From CAYOWQ01 sp964407695 (lineage in GTDB: Bacteria; Planctomycetota; Phycisphaerae; Phycisphaerales; SM1A02): 64,000 bases of DNA. Location: the NCBI GenBank assembly GCA_964407695.1, contig CAYOWQ010000014.1, positions 1 through 64,000 on the forward strand. Direction: 5' to 3'. This document shows positions 32,920 through 43,215 of this stretch, one piece after another. Each line of letters opens with the position of its first letter. Position 1 is the first letter of the stretch. The notes below the pieces were generated by a model that saw only the letters and a list, made by a program, of their open reading frames with translations, ran no database searches and had not been told where the DNA came from. Made by a program: the position numbers and the translations under genes.

Positions 32920-34041
32920 ATGAGCGAGGCCGTCCCGGAATATCCAGACTTCCTTCCAAGTGTCGCGGCCAAGGGTCGTGGCGTCGTGCGCAATCCAGCC
33001 AACCGCTTCGAACGCGGCCGCATCTGGACCGATGGCGACCACCTGGACCAGCAGATCGAGGAGATTCGGAATCATTCTTTGCCCCAGTTGCCGACGGTTT
33101 CGCACCCGGATCTGTCTGCCACCATCATCAACAAGGTCAACCCGCGAAACAGCCCGGATATTGGGTTTCGATGGACGATCAATCCATATCGCGGGTGCGA
33201 GCATGGCTGCGTCTATTGCTACGCCCGCCCGACTCATGAGTTTCTCGGCTGGACTTGCGGCATCGACTTCGAGACGCAGATCATGGTGAAGCACAACGCG
33301 GCCAAACTCCTCCGATCCGAACTATCGCGGCGATCGTGGAAGGGCGAAACGATCGTCATGTCCGGGGTGACCGATCCCTACCAGCCGCTGGAGCGGGATT
33401 TTTACATAACACGATCCTGTCTTGAGGTGATGCGGGAGTTCAACCAATCCGTGGGCCTCGTGACAAAGAGTGCCCTGGTGCTTCGTGATCTTGAGTTGTT
33501 GCAGTCGCTCGCCTCAGACAACCTCGTGTCGGTTGCCGTAAGCCTCACGACACTTGACCCTGGACTGGCTCGAATCATGGAGCCAAGAGCGAGCCATCCC
33601 AAGGAACGCCTCAAGGCCATCCGTGGGTTGTCAGAGGCCGGCGTTCCTGTCGTTGTCCTGACGGCACCCATGATCCCGGGGATCAATGATCACGAACTGC
33701 CGTCACTTCTCGCCGCAGCGGCCGAAGCCGGCGCCACATCCGCCGGCTGGGTGATGCTGCGGCTCCCCCATCAGTTGAAATCGCTCTTCCTCACTTGGCT
33801 CCAGCAGCATTTTCCCCAGCGTGCCCGCAAGGTTGAGGCGTTTATTCGCGATGTTCGCGGTGGCGCTCTATACGACCCGACCAGTGGAACCAGGATGCGC
33901 GGCGAGGGTGCCCATGCTGAGCGACTCGCTCGGACTTTCGACGTCTTCGCGGCCCGACACGGTCTCGACCGCCCGGTCCCACACCTTGATCAAACACGAT
34001 TCCGCCGACCAAGGTCCCAACTTGAGCTCTACGCCGATTGA
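32920..34041 (+). CDS. PA0069-family radical SAM protein
   Basis: 373 residues. The radical SAM cluster motif is GCEHGCVYCYARP (C-x3-C-x2-C), preceded by the family-typical SPDIGFRWTINPYR and followed by HEFLGWTCGIDFETQIMVK. It is related in layout to spore photoproduct lyase and the PA0069/Rv2578c group, which have no firm function. A later ETIVMSGVTDPYQPLERDF segment is also typical (SGVTDxYQPxE). It carries the 4Fe-4S/AdoMet core only, without an extra cluster domain that I can see. Flanking genes give no pathway clue. Confidence 0.88.
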   Translation: MSEAVPEYPDFLPSVAAKGRGVVRNPANRFERGRIWTDGDHLDQQIEEIRNHSLPQLPTVSHPDLSATIINKVNPRNSPDIGFRWTINPYRGCEHGCVYCYARPTHEFLGWTCGIDFETQIMVKHNAAKLLRSELSRRSWKGETIVMSGVTDPYQPLERDFYITRSCLEVMREFNQSVGLVTKSALVLRDLELLQSLASDNLVSVAVSLTTLDPGLARIMEPRASHPKERLKAIRGLSEAGVPVVVLTAPMIPGINDHELPSLLAAAAEAGATSAGWVMLRLPHQLKSLFLTWLQQHFPQRARKVEAFIRDVRGGALYDPTSGTRMRGEGAHAERLARTFDVFAARHGLDRPVPHLDQTRFRRPRSQLELYAD

Positions 34042-34102
34042 ACAGGCCGTGGAGAAACTGTCCCAATCCGCGAATTGACCTGAATCCGACGACACTCCTT
34101 CA

Positions 34103-35311
34103 ATGAGTTTTCGCTCCGGTCGGATTGGTTATGCACGGTTTCGCATCCTCGGAGATGCCCCGCTCTCAGTCGACGAAGCCCTCATCAAGAAGCTCTCGTC
34201 AGGGGCCTTCTCGACGGCGGAGATTGGTGAACCGCAGGAACTCGAATCCGGCTTTGTGGCCGGGAGGCATGTCTTCGATCAGGAATTTGATCCCGAATTA
34301 GTCAACTACGGGCGGTTTCTGCTCTTTGGCCTGCGTACCGATGTCAATCGGGTGCCTCCGGAGATTGCCAGGGCCTATCGGATGCTCGAAGAGTCCGCCC
34401 AGGCCGCCGAGTCAGGCTCAGGATCGGTCGGTCGACGAGAGCGCCGCGCTGCCCGAGAAGCTGCTGCCGAGAAATGTCGGCAGGAACTGGCTCAAGGTCG
34501 CTTTCGCCGCAGTCGGCTCACCCCCCTGCTCTGGGACCTCGAACGGCAGGTCCTGCTCGCGCCCGTATCCGGCGACAAATTGACGACTTCCCTGCGCGAG
34601 GTATTTCTGCGGGTTTTTGGATGTCGACTTCAACCGCTTTCGGCCGGAGGGCTTGCGTGGGACCTGTCGTCGGCCCGCGGCATGACGGGCCGCCTTGAGG
34701 ATGCCCGGCCCGCACGACTGTCTGCGCCGCCTTCCGAATCAGGCGATGGCTCCCCCGCCGTGCCGTGGTGTGCTGGTGGTCCGGAGCCGAAGGATTACCT
34801 TGGAAATGAATTCCTTATCTGGTTGTGGTCAAGGGTTGACGCCAACGAGGGATTCTTCTCCACACCCGTCGGTGAAGTTGGCATCGTCATCGACCGGACG
34901 CTGGAATCGCAGAGTTGCTGGGAGGACGGCGGCCGATGTACTCTCGCCGGCGATGCTCCGACCAATTGGAGAGAGGCCGGCGTCGCCCTGAAATCCGGCA
35001 AGTGGCCCCGCCGGATCGGACTTGTGCTCGGCGCCAAGGGCACAGCGTTCTCCTGCACGTTTCAAGGTGATCGATTCTCGGTCGCAGGGCTCAACTGGAC
35101 CGAATCAGACAACGCCCGCACTATTCGCGAGGAAACCGAGACCCGACTCGAGCGAATCACCGACTTCGACGAAGCACTTGTGGGACTCTTCGACACCTAT
35201 ATTCGAGAGCGACTGAGCGATCATTGGCCGGTCGTCCGACAGAAGACCGAGCATTGGATCCGTGATCGACCCGCGTCGAGGTCGAAACCACTCGAGCCGC
35301 TCGCCGTATGA
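34103..35311 (+). CDS. Hypothetical protein, perhaps RdgC-like
   Basis: 402 residues, soluble, acidic and basic segments mixed. The beginning (RIGYARFRILGDAPLSVDEA), a conserved-looking SGAFSTAEIGEPQELESGFV, a basic helix GRRERRAAREAAAEKCRQEL, then LTPLLWDLERQVLLAPVSGDKLTTSLREVF and FLRVFGCRLQPL resemble the layout of RdgC recombination-associated proteins (short domain, basic linker, 'W.d...l.v......' repeat). The similarity is weak and I would not assign the name. A proline-rich linker near residues 200-225 separates the last domain. It ends one base into the region of the PEGA lipoprotein, so the two may be one operon. Confidence 0.55.
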   Translation: MSFRSGRIGYARFRILGDAPLSVDEALIKKLSSGAFSTAEIGEPQELESGFVAGRHVFDQEFDPELVNYGRFLLFGLRTDVNRVPPEIARAYRMLEESAQAAESGSGSVGRRERRAAREAAAEKCRQELAQGRFRRSRLTPLLWDLERQVLLAPVSGDKLTTSLREVFLRVFGCRLQPLSAGGLAWDLSSARGMTGRLEDARPARLSAPPSESGDGSPAVPWCAGGPEPKDYLGNEFLIWLWSRVDANEGFFSTPVGEVGIVIDRTLESQSCWEDGGRCTLAGDAPTNWREAGVALKSGKWPRRIGLVLGAKGTAFSCTFQGDRFSVAGLNWTESDNARTIREETETRLERITDFDEALVGLFDTYIRERLSDHWPVVRQKTEHWIRDRPASRSKPLEPLAV

Positions 35312-35322
35312 ATGGGACTGGG

Positions 35323-35328
35323 TAGAAT
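35323..35328 (+). promoter_or_regulatory. -10 box for a leaderless PEGA lipoprotein mRNA
   Basis: TAGAAT ends 7 bases before ATG 35336. It supports that start over the upstream ATG at 35312. No clear -35. Confidence 0.4.
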
Positions 35329-35335
35329 CCGTTTC

Positions 35336-35791
35336 ATGCGATCTCGATTCACCTGGATCGTTCTGGCCCTGATGATTGCGACCCAGGGCGGCTGTGTGCG
35401 CCGAACCATCACCGTTGTTTCCGACCCTCCCGGTGCCTTGGTCTGGCTTAACGATCGCGAAATCGGCCGTACGCCGGTCACAACCGACTTCCTGTTCTAC
35501 GGTCGCTACGACATCCGCCTTTTCCTTGATGGCTACGAACCGGTGCAGACGTTTGCAGACGCCAAGGCCCCGTGGTGGGACTCTCTGGGGCTGGACCTTG
35601 CGGCCGAGGCCATGCCGGCGGAGCCACACGCCAAGATTGTCTGGAATTTCACGCTGATGCCGGTTGATTCCTTGGAACCAGAACTTCTCAGTCGGGCTGC
35701 CGATCTTCGCAAGATCACCGAGGAACAAGCTTCGGCAGAGCCCCCACCGCCGACCGAACCTGTCTCTTCCGTCGAGGATGATGCGAACTGA
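35336..35791 (+). CDS. PEGA-domain lipoprotein
   Basis: 151 residues from ATG 35336. A lipoprotein signal peptide MRSRFTWIVLALMIATQGGC ends in a lipobox cysteine (residue 20). A PEGA domain follows (TITVVSDPPGALVWLNDREIGRTPVTTDF, then YGRYDIRLFLDGYEPVQTF), a small beta fold found in surface-layer and envelope proteins. The C-terminal 40 residues are proline/glutamate-rich. It is likely anchored to the inner or outer membrane, with a structural or cell-surface role. In-frame ATG 35312 is an alternative. Confidence 0.8.
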   Translation: MRSRFTWIVLALMIATQGGCVRRTITVVSDPPGALVWLNDREIGRTPVTTDFLFYGRYDIRLFLDGYEPVQTFADAKAPWWDSLGLDLAAEAMPAEPHAKIVWNFTLMPVDSLEPELLSRAADLRKITEEQASAEPPPPTEPVSSVEDDAN

Positions 35792-35927
35792 CCTGTCCGT
35801 CAGGTTTGACGGGCTCCGGAATCTTCAAATTGTGCAGCCGGGCGCGCGCAAGTTCATAAGACATTGGACGTACCTATTGTGTTTGGTCGTTCCTTGTTCT
35901 CGTCTCACTGCTCCATGGAGGCCTTGA

Positions 35928-36764
35928 ATGCACTGGCTCATTCTCGTTGCCGCCCTTTACTCGGGCGACCCAGCCGAAGTGTCCCCTCCCCCGCCGGCGC
36001 AAGCCGGCCAGACGCCTTCGGTGTCAGTCGAAGCGGTCATGCTCGATCGCAATGAGGCCTACCTCGACTACATGATCGCCCTGGAACAGGAGATTCAGGA
36101 GCTACGCGAACAATTGGCGGATGCCCGCCTTGACGCAAACGAATCGCAGCGAGAACTCGACGAGCTGAACCAGTTTCTCCGAGATCACCAAGAGTATGGG
36201 AAGAGCTACGAAGAGTACCGGGCGGTAAAGGCCGCTGCTGAGGATGAAGCCCGCCGCAAGCAAATTGCGGAGAATCGTCGAAAACGCGATGAACAGAAGG
36301 CCCTTCAGCGGGCCAAATTCGAGGAAGCGCAGGCCAGAAAGAAAGCACGCAACGCCGAACGCGATCGGCTGTCCAGCTATTCACAAGCCGGTTTCGGGTC
36401 CCTGGGCCTCGATGTTTGGCTGGGCCGATCGTCGTATTATTACGGCACCAAGGATTCCACGGTCCGGGTCAAGTACGACCCGGATGTGGGTCTCTTCTAC
36501 CGACCCGACAATCGGTATGTCGTCGACTACAGCCATATGACGATCTCGGGAAGTATCCTGAACACATCCAATCAGATCAGAAACATCGGGGTGGCGATTG
36601 TCTTCTTTGACAGCAACGGAGCCCAGGTTGGAGGCACGACCGTGCAAGTGAACAATGCCAGGCCGGAGGTTCCGTATCCATTTACTACACAAATGGATAT
36701 GGCACTGGATCGGGCGTTCTCCTCGTCGACGTCCTACATCCTCTATGCCGATCCCGTGGAATGA
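35928..36764 (+). CDS. Exported coiled-coil protein, unknown function
   Basis: 278 residues with a short hydrophobic N-terminus (MHWLILVAALYS) that could be a signal peptide. Residues 38-150 are a charged coiled coil (YMIALEQEIQELREQLADAR; EARRKQIAENRRKRDEQKAL). Residues 165-278 form a beta-rich domain with many tyrosines and asparagines (SSYYYGTKDSTVRVKYDPDV; ISGSILNTSNQIRNIGVAIVFFDSNGAQVGG), resembling FxLYD-like or similar beta-sandwich modules. ATG 35928 is preceded by GGAGG at 35916-35920. I do not recognise a function. Confidence 0.65.
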   Translation: MHWLILVAALYSGDPAEVSPPPPAQAGQTPSVSVEAVMLDRNEAYLDYMIALEQEIQELREQLADARLDANESQRELDELNQFLRDHQEYGKSYEEYRAVKAAAEDEARRKQIAENRRKRDEQKALQRAKFEEAQARKKARNAERDRLSSYSQAGFGSLGLDVWLGRSSYYYGTKDSTVRVKYDPDVGLFYRPDNRYVVDYSHMTISGSILNTSNQIRNIGVAIVFFDSNGAQVGGTTVQVNNARPEVPYPFTTQMDMALDRAFSSSTSYILYADPVE

Positions 36765-36780
36765 CGGAATATCGACGCAC

Positions 36781-36810
36781 TTGCCGCATCGCCTGAGTCG
36801 GCGGTATACT
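36781..36810 (+). promoter_or_regulatory. rpmB promoter
   Basis: TTGCCG (36781-36786), an 18-base spacer and TATACT (36805-36810), about 35 bases before ATG 36845. GGAGG at 36833-36837 is the ribosome-binding site. Confidence 0.65.
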
Positions 36811-36844
36811 TCCGGATTCCCCCCGACGATGGAGGCTTCAGGTC

Positions 36845-37126
36845 ATGGCGCGCGTTTGTTACTTCACCGGTAAGCGGACCACGGTTGGTCGAATTGTACG
36901 TTACCGCGGCCGGGCCAAGTACTTGGGCGGAATCGGCAAGAAGGTCACTTCGTGCGAAAAGAGAAAATTCCGGCCCAATCTCCAGAATGTAACAGCCATG
37001 ATTGATGGGGTCCCCACCCGGATCAAGGTTTCCACTTGGGCGATCAAGAATGGCCTGATTACCAAGCCAGTCCGGCGAAAATACGCCTATACGCGGAAGC
37101 GTGAAACAGCATCTCAGGCCTCCTGA
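36845..37126 (+). CDS. rpmB: 50S ribosomal protein L28
   Basis: 93 residues, basic. L28 hallmarks: MARVCYFTGKRTTVGRIVRY at the N-terminus, including one of the cysteines of the zinc-type L28; GIGKKVTSCEKRKFRPNLQNV (related proteins: TKRRFxPNLQ); and the C-terminal TRIKVSTWAIKNGLITKPVRRK. The C+ zinc-binding set is incomplete, so zinc binding is doubtful. It is expressed from its own promoter. Confidence 0.95.
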   Translation: MARVCYFTGKRTTVGRIVRYRGRAKYLGGIGKKVTSCEKRKFRPNLQNVTAMIDGVPTRIKVSTWAIKNGLITKPVRRKYAYTRKRETASQAS

Positions 37127-37193
37127 GATCAAGGCCGCCCAGGGGTGTCAAGGGTCGGGATGTGAATTTGTCATGAAAATCTGGAAAGGATAT

Positions 37194-37221
37194 TTGACCT
37201 TTTCCGCCGGTGGTCTAGTCT
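37194..37221 (+). promoter_or_regulatory. Promoter ahead of a structured segment and dnaG
   Basis: TTGACC (37194-37199), a 16-base spacer and TAGTCT (37216-37221). The -35 is near-consensus and the -10 weak. It would start transcription near 37228, giving a leader of about 160 bases before dnaG or a separate RNA. Confidence 0.5.
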
Positions 37222-37380
37222 AGCCACGAGCTTGGATGGTGGCCGGACTTGGTTCTATTGCCGGTACTTGTTAGGCAATCGGATTGAGACATGGGAGCGT
37301 CTCTCGGCATTAGGCCGGGCGCGTAGCCCTATCGGCTGGATGAAACCGCGTGGGTGGCAGCCTGTTGGCTCTTTCTAGTT
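37222..37380 (+). ncRNA. Candidate structured RNA or 5' leader, unknown class
   Basis: Four local hairpins line up between the promoter and dnaG: ATTGCC/GGCAAT (37257-37262 with 37274-37279); GAGAC/GTCTC (37286-37290 with 37299-37303); GGGC/GCCC with outer GCC/GGC (37314-37336); and AGCC-TGTT-GGCT (37359-37370). A long-range CCACG/CGTGG pair (37224-37228 with 37349-37353) could close them, though it begins before the expected transcription start. There is no open frame of note. I do not see signatures of RNase P, SRP RNA, tmRNA or a common riboswitch; a 6S-type RNA is possible but unsupported. Confidence 0.35.
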
Positions 37381-37390
37381 CACCCCGTCA

Positions 37391-39301
37391 GTGAGAGGCC
37401 CTGTCTTGACGTTCCCAGCCGCGAATTCGGATCGTGATCGCGTGCTTGAAGCTGCGGATCTCGTGGCGCTGATCGGGGAGCACATCACCCTTCGACCGCA
37501 AGGCCGCGAACACGTTGGACTTTGCCCATTTCACGATGACCGGAGTCCATCTCTCCATGTCGTCACTCACAAGGGCAACGCCTTCTATAAATGCTTCGCC
37601 TGCGGGGCCTCGGGCAACGCCATCGACTTTGTGATGAATTTTCATCGCATGGATTTTCCGGCCGCGATTCGCCATTTGGGCGCTCGATTTGGCATACCAA
37701 TCTCCGAGCGACGATCAGAGGTCCGTCAATCCGGTCCGACCAAGACCGACCTCCATGATGCCAACGGCTTTGCCTTGCGTTGGTTCCAGAGTTGTCTTCG
37801 GGATCCGGGAGCGGGAAGCGCAGCTCGTTCCTGCCTTCAAGAGCGCAGGATCAATTCGGAATCGGTTGCCGGGTTTTCGCTCGGTGCGTCCCCATCGGGT
37901 TGGGACCACCTCCTCAACAGGATTCGTCGGGAAAAGCTTGATCCGGCGGTGTTCGAGGCTGCGGGCCTTCTGAAGAGCCGCCGCGAAGGTGAAGGCTGGT
38001 TCGACACCTTCCGCAATCGGTTGATGTTTCCGATATGGGATGAAATCGGCAACCCCATCGCATTTGGTGCGCGAAAGCTCAATCCGGATGATGAGCCGAA
38101 GTATCTCAATAGTCCTGAAACCCCGATCTTCAACAAGTCAAAGGCCCTCTACGGCCTTCACCTTGCGCGGCGATCAATCATTGACTCCAGGACGGCGGTC
38201 GTCACGGAAGGCTACATCGACGTGATCGCCTGCCATGCAGCGGGATTCACCAATGTTGTTGCAACGTTGGGGACCGCACTGACCCGCGAGCACGCCAAGG
38301 TACTGAAGAGACTTTGCTCGACCGTAGTTCTTCTTTTTGATGGTGACGAAGCGGGTCAGAAGGCGTCTGATAGGGCGATCGATATCTTCTTTAATGAAAC
38401 CATCGACGTTCGGATCTGTACGCTTCCGGACTCCATGGATCCCGACGACCTTCTCCGTCAGGAGGATGGACGCCGCAGATTCTCCGAGGCGCTCGAACGC
38501 TCGCAGGACATTCTGGCGTTCATGACAGACCGCTTTGCGAGTCGACTGAGCCGAACTGCCGGCATCTCTGACCGCCAGCTTCAGGTGGAATCGCTTCTGC
38601 GACACCTCGTTGAGCTCGGATTCAACGACATGTCCGGTGTCAGGCGCGCCATGGTGGTGAGTGCCATCGCGGACCGATGCGGTCTGGCACCGGCACAAGT
38701 TGACGCTGCGGCGAGGTCGATGTCGGCCTCACGACGAAAGGCGGCCGACCTGTCGCCGTCGTCTCCGGTTGAGGTCGAATCCTCGTCGATCCATGAAAGG
38801 ATCATCTGCCCGGCAAATCGTCGAATTGCGGAACGGAGATTGCTTGCAGCCCTCCTGGCCTCACCACATCTGGCGGGCGAGCGAATCGATATCGGTGAGG
38901 GGCATTCGCTTCCGATTACGGAAGCGCATCCGGCGGAGTCCATGCGGCATCCGCCGCATCGGGAGGTCCTGTCGGCCATACTGGGGCGACTCGAATCGTC
39001 GCGTGAAGTCACCATCCAATGTTTGATGGCTGACCTTGCCTCGGCATCGGCTCGCGACCTAGCATCAGCGTTGTACCTTGAAGGACTCAAAAGTTTCAAC
39101 GATTCCATGGATGATGCATTGACAGAGTTACGATCGGCCTGTGCCGACCTTGAACATCTTGATCGCCGGGAACAGGCTGCAAATGCAAAAGACGCCAGCG
39201 ACTTGAACGAGGATCCTCTCGCTCGGGCCGTCAACAATCTTGATTTAATTCGTCGTCGAGGCGCTGACCAAACAGCGATTGCGCGGCGAATTCGTGCGTA
39301 A
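37391..39301 (+). CDS. dnaG: DNA primase
   Basis: Synthesises RNA primers for replication. 636 residues from GTG 37391 (residue 1-10 uncertain; a TTG at 37406 is possible). The CHC2 zinc finger is GLCPFHDDRSPSLHV followed by FYKCFACGASG. The catalytic core has the N-terminal basic RNA-polymerase-like subdomain (GFSLGASPSGWDHLL; FRNRLMFPIWDEIGNPIAFGARKL) and the TOPRIM motifs VVTEGYIDVIACHAAGF with the catalytic Glu, plus VLLFDGDEAGQKASDRAID. The C-terminal third is divergent helicase-binding region. rpmB lies upstream and rpoD downstream, as in the macromolecular synthesis operon. Confidence 0.95.
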   Translation: MRGPVLTFPAANSDRDRVLEAADLVALIGEHITLRPQGREHVGLCPFHDDRSPSLHVVTHKGNAFYKCFACGASGNAIDFVMNFHRMDFPAAIRHLGARFGIPISERRSEVRQSGPTKTDLHDANGFALRWFQSCLRDPGAGSAARSCLQERRINSESVAGFSLGASPSGWDHLLNRIRREKLDPAVFEAAGLLKSRREGEGWFDTFRNRLMFPIWDEIGNPIAFGARKLNPDDEPKYLNSPETPIFNKSKALYGLHLARRSIIDSRTAVVTEGYIDVIACHAAGFTNVVATLGTALTREHAKVLKRLCSTVVLLFDGDEAGQKASDRAIDIFFNETIDVRICTLPDSMDPDDLLRQEDGRRRFSEALERSQDILAFMTDRFASRLSRTAGISDRQLQVESLLRHLVELGFNDMSGVRRAMVVSAIADRCGLAPAQVDAAARSMSASRRKAADLSPSSPVEVESSSIHERIICPANRRIAERRLLAALLASPHLAGERIDIGEGHSLPITEAHPAESMRHPPHREVLSAILGRLESSREVTIQCLMADLASASARDLASALYLEGLKSFNDSMDDALTELRSACADLEHLDRREQAANAKDASDLNEDPLARAVNNLDLIRRRGADQTAIARRIRA

Positions 39302-39377
39302 GGGGATACTTGCGTCAGTGGCGACATGGACGTGTCGCAGGGAAGTTTTCGAGTTTGAGTATCGAGGAGTGCCGCAC

Positions 39378-41222
<1,845 letters not shown>

Positions 41223-41255
41223 CGGCCGCCCCGCACAAGAGTTTTGTTCAAACAC

Positions 41256-41285
41256 AAAGCCCCGGTCTCGACCGGGGCTTTTTCT
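41256..41285 (+). terminator. Rho-independent terminator after rpoD
   Basis: 9-bp stem AGCCCCGGT/ACCGGGGCT with CTCG loop followed by six T residues. Confidence 0.93.
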
Positions 41286-41295
41286 TGTCCCGCGC

Positions 41296-41727
41296 CTACC
41301 GGCGGTACTCGGCCACTCCGCGGGAATTGCTGTTGGCCCAGAATCGCCCGGTCAGCGGATCGTAGTTCCAGCCAGTAGTCCCATCCGCGATCGGGCGATC
41401 GTCGCGCCAGATTGACTCCTTGATGGACGAGTCTCCGTTATAGGGATTCGGAGGAAACTCGGTTTGGACGACAACCCCAGCCGTCCGGAGTTGATCGAGA
41501 GTCGGAAATACTGCCGACCCCGTCGAGGCCGACGCTTCGTGATACGAAGCGATATCCCTGCGAATCTGACCGAGTGTTTCGTCGAGGACCGCGAGCCTCG
41601 CCCGGGCAACGTCATCGAAGTATCGGGGGACGGCAACCGTTGAAACGATCACGAGTACGGCCAATACCGCGATCAGTTCAATCAGCGTGAATCCGGATCG
41701 GAACTGTTGAGTCATCGAAGTGTTCAT
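41296..41727 (-). CDS. Type II secretion / type IV pilin-like protein
   Basis: 143 residues (139 from ATG 41715). The prepilin signature is complete: a short positively charged leader ending SG, then FTLIELIAVLAVLVIVSTVA, a hydrophobic helix with the conserved Glu+5. The globular part (RDIASYHEASASTGSAVFPT; YNGDSSIKESIWRDDRPIAD; GWNYDPLTGRFWANSN) resembles the GspG/pseudopilin type of planctomycetes. It is processed by a prepilin peptidase and inserted in the inner membrane. It stands alone; no pilus or secretion genes adjoin it. Stop codon is 10 bases from the rpoD terminator. Confidence 0.82.
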   Translation of the reverse strand: MNTSMTQQFRSGFTLIELIAVLAVLVIVSTVAVPRYFDDVARARLAVLDETLGQIRRDIASYHEASASTGSAVFPTLDQLRTAGVVVQTEFPPNPYNGDSSIKESIWRDDRPIADGTTGWNYDPLTGRFWANSNSRGVAEYRR

Positions 41728-41968
41728 CGCCGGCGAGCCTGTCGTCGTGGTGGCCCAGCCCTGAACCGGGCAGAGGCAGCACCCATGACAACTCGTCGGC
41801 CTGATGTTGAAATCACTTCAACTCAAACCCCGGAATCCCCGCGGAGACGACGGATCGTGAGGGGCAGAAACGAGCACAAACGTGCCGTCGTGCACGACGA
41901 ACGTGGCGTGGCGTCAAAGGTGCCGCACGGCACTCTCCTGATCCGGCGTACTCAAATTCTTGGCTCGA

Positions 41969-42778
41969 TCAGAACTCGCGATCGCGATTGTGCATATGAG
42001 CCTTGAGTCGGGCCAGAATCGAACTGTGCATCTGGCTGACTCTCGACTCCGAGAGATCCAGGGTCTGGCCGATCTCCTTCATCGTCATTTCCTCGTAGTA
42101 GTAGAGGACCACGATCAGTCGTTCGGCACGCGAAAGCCCCTTGGTGATCAACCCCTTGAGATCGATCCGCTGTACCTGCGAAATTGGATTCTCCTGTCGG
42201 GTATCGCGGATCACGTCGATCTCGCGAACATCGCGACTGGAGTCCGTTTCGTAGAATTTGCGATTCAGCGAGACGATTCCGACCGGCTGAGAGTCCTTCT
42301 TCAGCTTGTCGAATTCGGCCCGCGAGATTCCCATAAACGTGCAGAGCTCAGTCTGGGTTGGCTTCCGACCGGCCCGAGCCTCCAGCTTCCGAGTTGCGTT
42401 GTCAATTTTCGCCGTCCTAGACCGGACCAGGCGGGGAACCCAGTCCATCGACCGGAGTTCGTCGAAGATGGCGCCGCGAATTCGCTGTGAGCAGAACGTC
42501 TCGAACTTGACTCCGCGTTCCAGGTCGAAGGCATCGATGGCGTCCATCAACCCGAACAGCCCGGCTTGCATCAGGTCCTCGACATCGACCTCCGACGGCA
42601 GCCGCATATGCAGCCGCTCGGCGGTGTATCGAACCAGATGAAGATAATTCTCAATCAGTCGATTTCGAAGCTCGTCCCCACCAATCCGTTTGTATTCCCG
42701 CCAGACTTCCTGAATCGGCAATTCCCGGCTGCTGGTCGCAACCGTTGAACTCTTCGCTGCGCGCGCCTTGGTCTTCAT
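41969..42778 (-). CDS. fliA: Flagellar / WhiG-type sigma-28 factor
   Basis: Directs RNA polymerase to late flagellar promoters. 269 residues from ATG 42778, preceded by AAGGAG at 6-base spacing. Sigma region 2: LRNRLIENYLHLVRYTAERL, VDVEDLMQAGLFGLMDAIDA and FDLERGVKFETFCSQRIRGA, ending FDELRSMDWVPRLVR, the FliA-specific 2.4 motif (DELRxxDWVPR). Region 3 and region 4.2 (MTMKEIGQTLDLSESRVSQM) follow. Last gene of the flagellar cluster but with its own promoter. An ATG at 42799 is possible. Confidence 0.94.
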   Translation of the reverse strand: MKTKARAAKSSTVATSSRELPIQEVWREYKRIGGDELRNRLIENYLHLVRYTAERLHMRLPSEVDVEDLMQAGLFGLMDAIDAFDLERGVKFETFCSQRIRGAIFDELRSMDWVPRLVRSRTAKIDNATRKLEARAGRKPTQTELCTFMGISRAEFDKLKKDSQPVGIVSLNRKFYETDSSRDVREIDVIRDTRQENPISQVQRIDLKGLITKGLSRAERLIVVLYYYEEMTMKEIGQTLDLSESRVSQMHSSILARLKAHMHNRDREF

Positions 42779-42841
42779 GGTCGACTCCTTGACCCTCATG
42801 TCTTGCCGGTTGACCGAATCCTTGGCCTACCGTTGCCATTC

Positions 42842-42869
42842 ACTATACCGAGAGCCGCTCCGCGCTCAA
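42842..42869 (-). promoter_or_regulatory. fliA promoter
   Basis: On the minus strand TTGAGC, a 16-base spacer and TATAGT, about 65 bases before the fliA start. A T-rich or A-rich tract (eight A on the minus strand) lies just upstream. Confidence 0.55.
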
Positions 42870-42885
42870 GTCAAAACATTTTTTT

Positions 42886-43215
42886 TCATGCTGCCTTCGC
42901 ACCAATCTGCTGAACCGGCTTCACTTCCTCCCCGGCCTCCACCGCATTTCCAACCCCGCCCGTTATGACCTCTGACTGCAATTTCTGACGCATTCGCACA
43001 TGGTCGTCAACCACATGTTCACAAATCCCTCCAACGATTAGGCCGCCGGCGTAACAGACAAGAAGCGCAAGAATTGCCTTTCCCAGAACTTCAACCGCTG
43101 AATTCCCCGTTGACATTCCCGCGAAGATGGCCACTGAAAACGCGGCCAGCGCGAAGCCTGCACCGATGACCTTGGTCAGCGACGGGCGCACTAGCGGGCT
43201 CCCCTCCCGATCCAT
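42886..43215 (-). CDS. Small membrane protein between flhG and fliA
   Basis: 109 residues with two transmembrane helices (LTKVIGAGFALAAFSVAIFA; EVLGKAILALLVCYAGGLIV) and a charged C-terminal tail of about 40 residues. The ATG at 43215 overlaps flhG by 25 bases; a GTG at 43191 would overlap the flhG stop as TAGTG, a coupled arrangement. Its place between flhG and fliA suggests a flagellar role, but it matches no flagellar protein I know. Confidence 0.65.
   Translation of the reverse strand: MDREGSPLVRPSLTKVIGAGFALAAFSVAIFAGMSTGNSAVEVLGKAILALLVCYAGGLIVGGICEHVVDDHVRMRQKLQSEVITGGVGNAVEAGEEVKPVQQIGAKAA

Noticed and set aside
37222..37380. 6S RNA, RNase P or SRP RNA
   Set aside because: Hairpins exist but none of the conserved sequence marks of these RNAs is present, so only an unclassified candidate is listed.
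41707..42006. 99-residue plus-strand frame between the pilin and fliA
   Set aside because: Arg-rich, no ribosome-binding site, overlaps both minus-strand genes; the 240-base gap shows nothing else.
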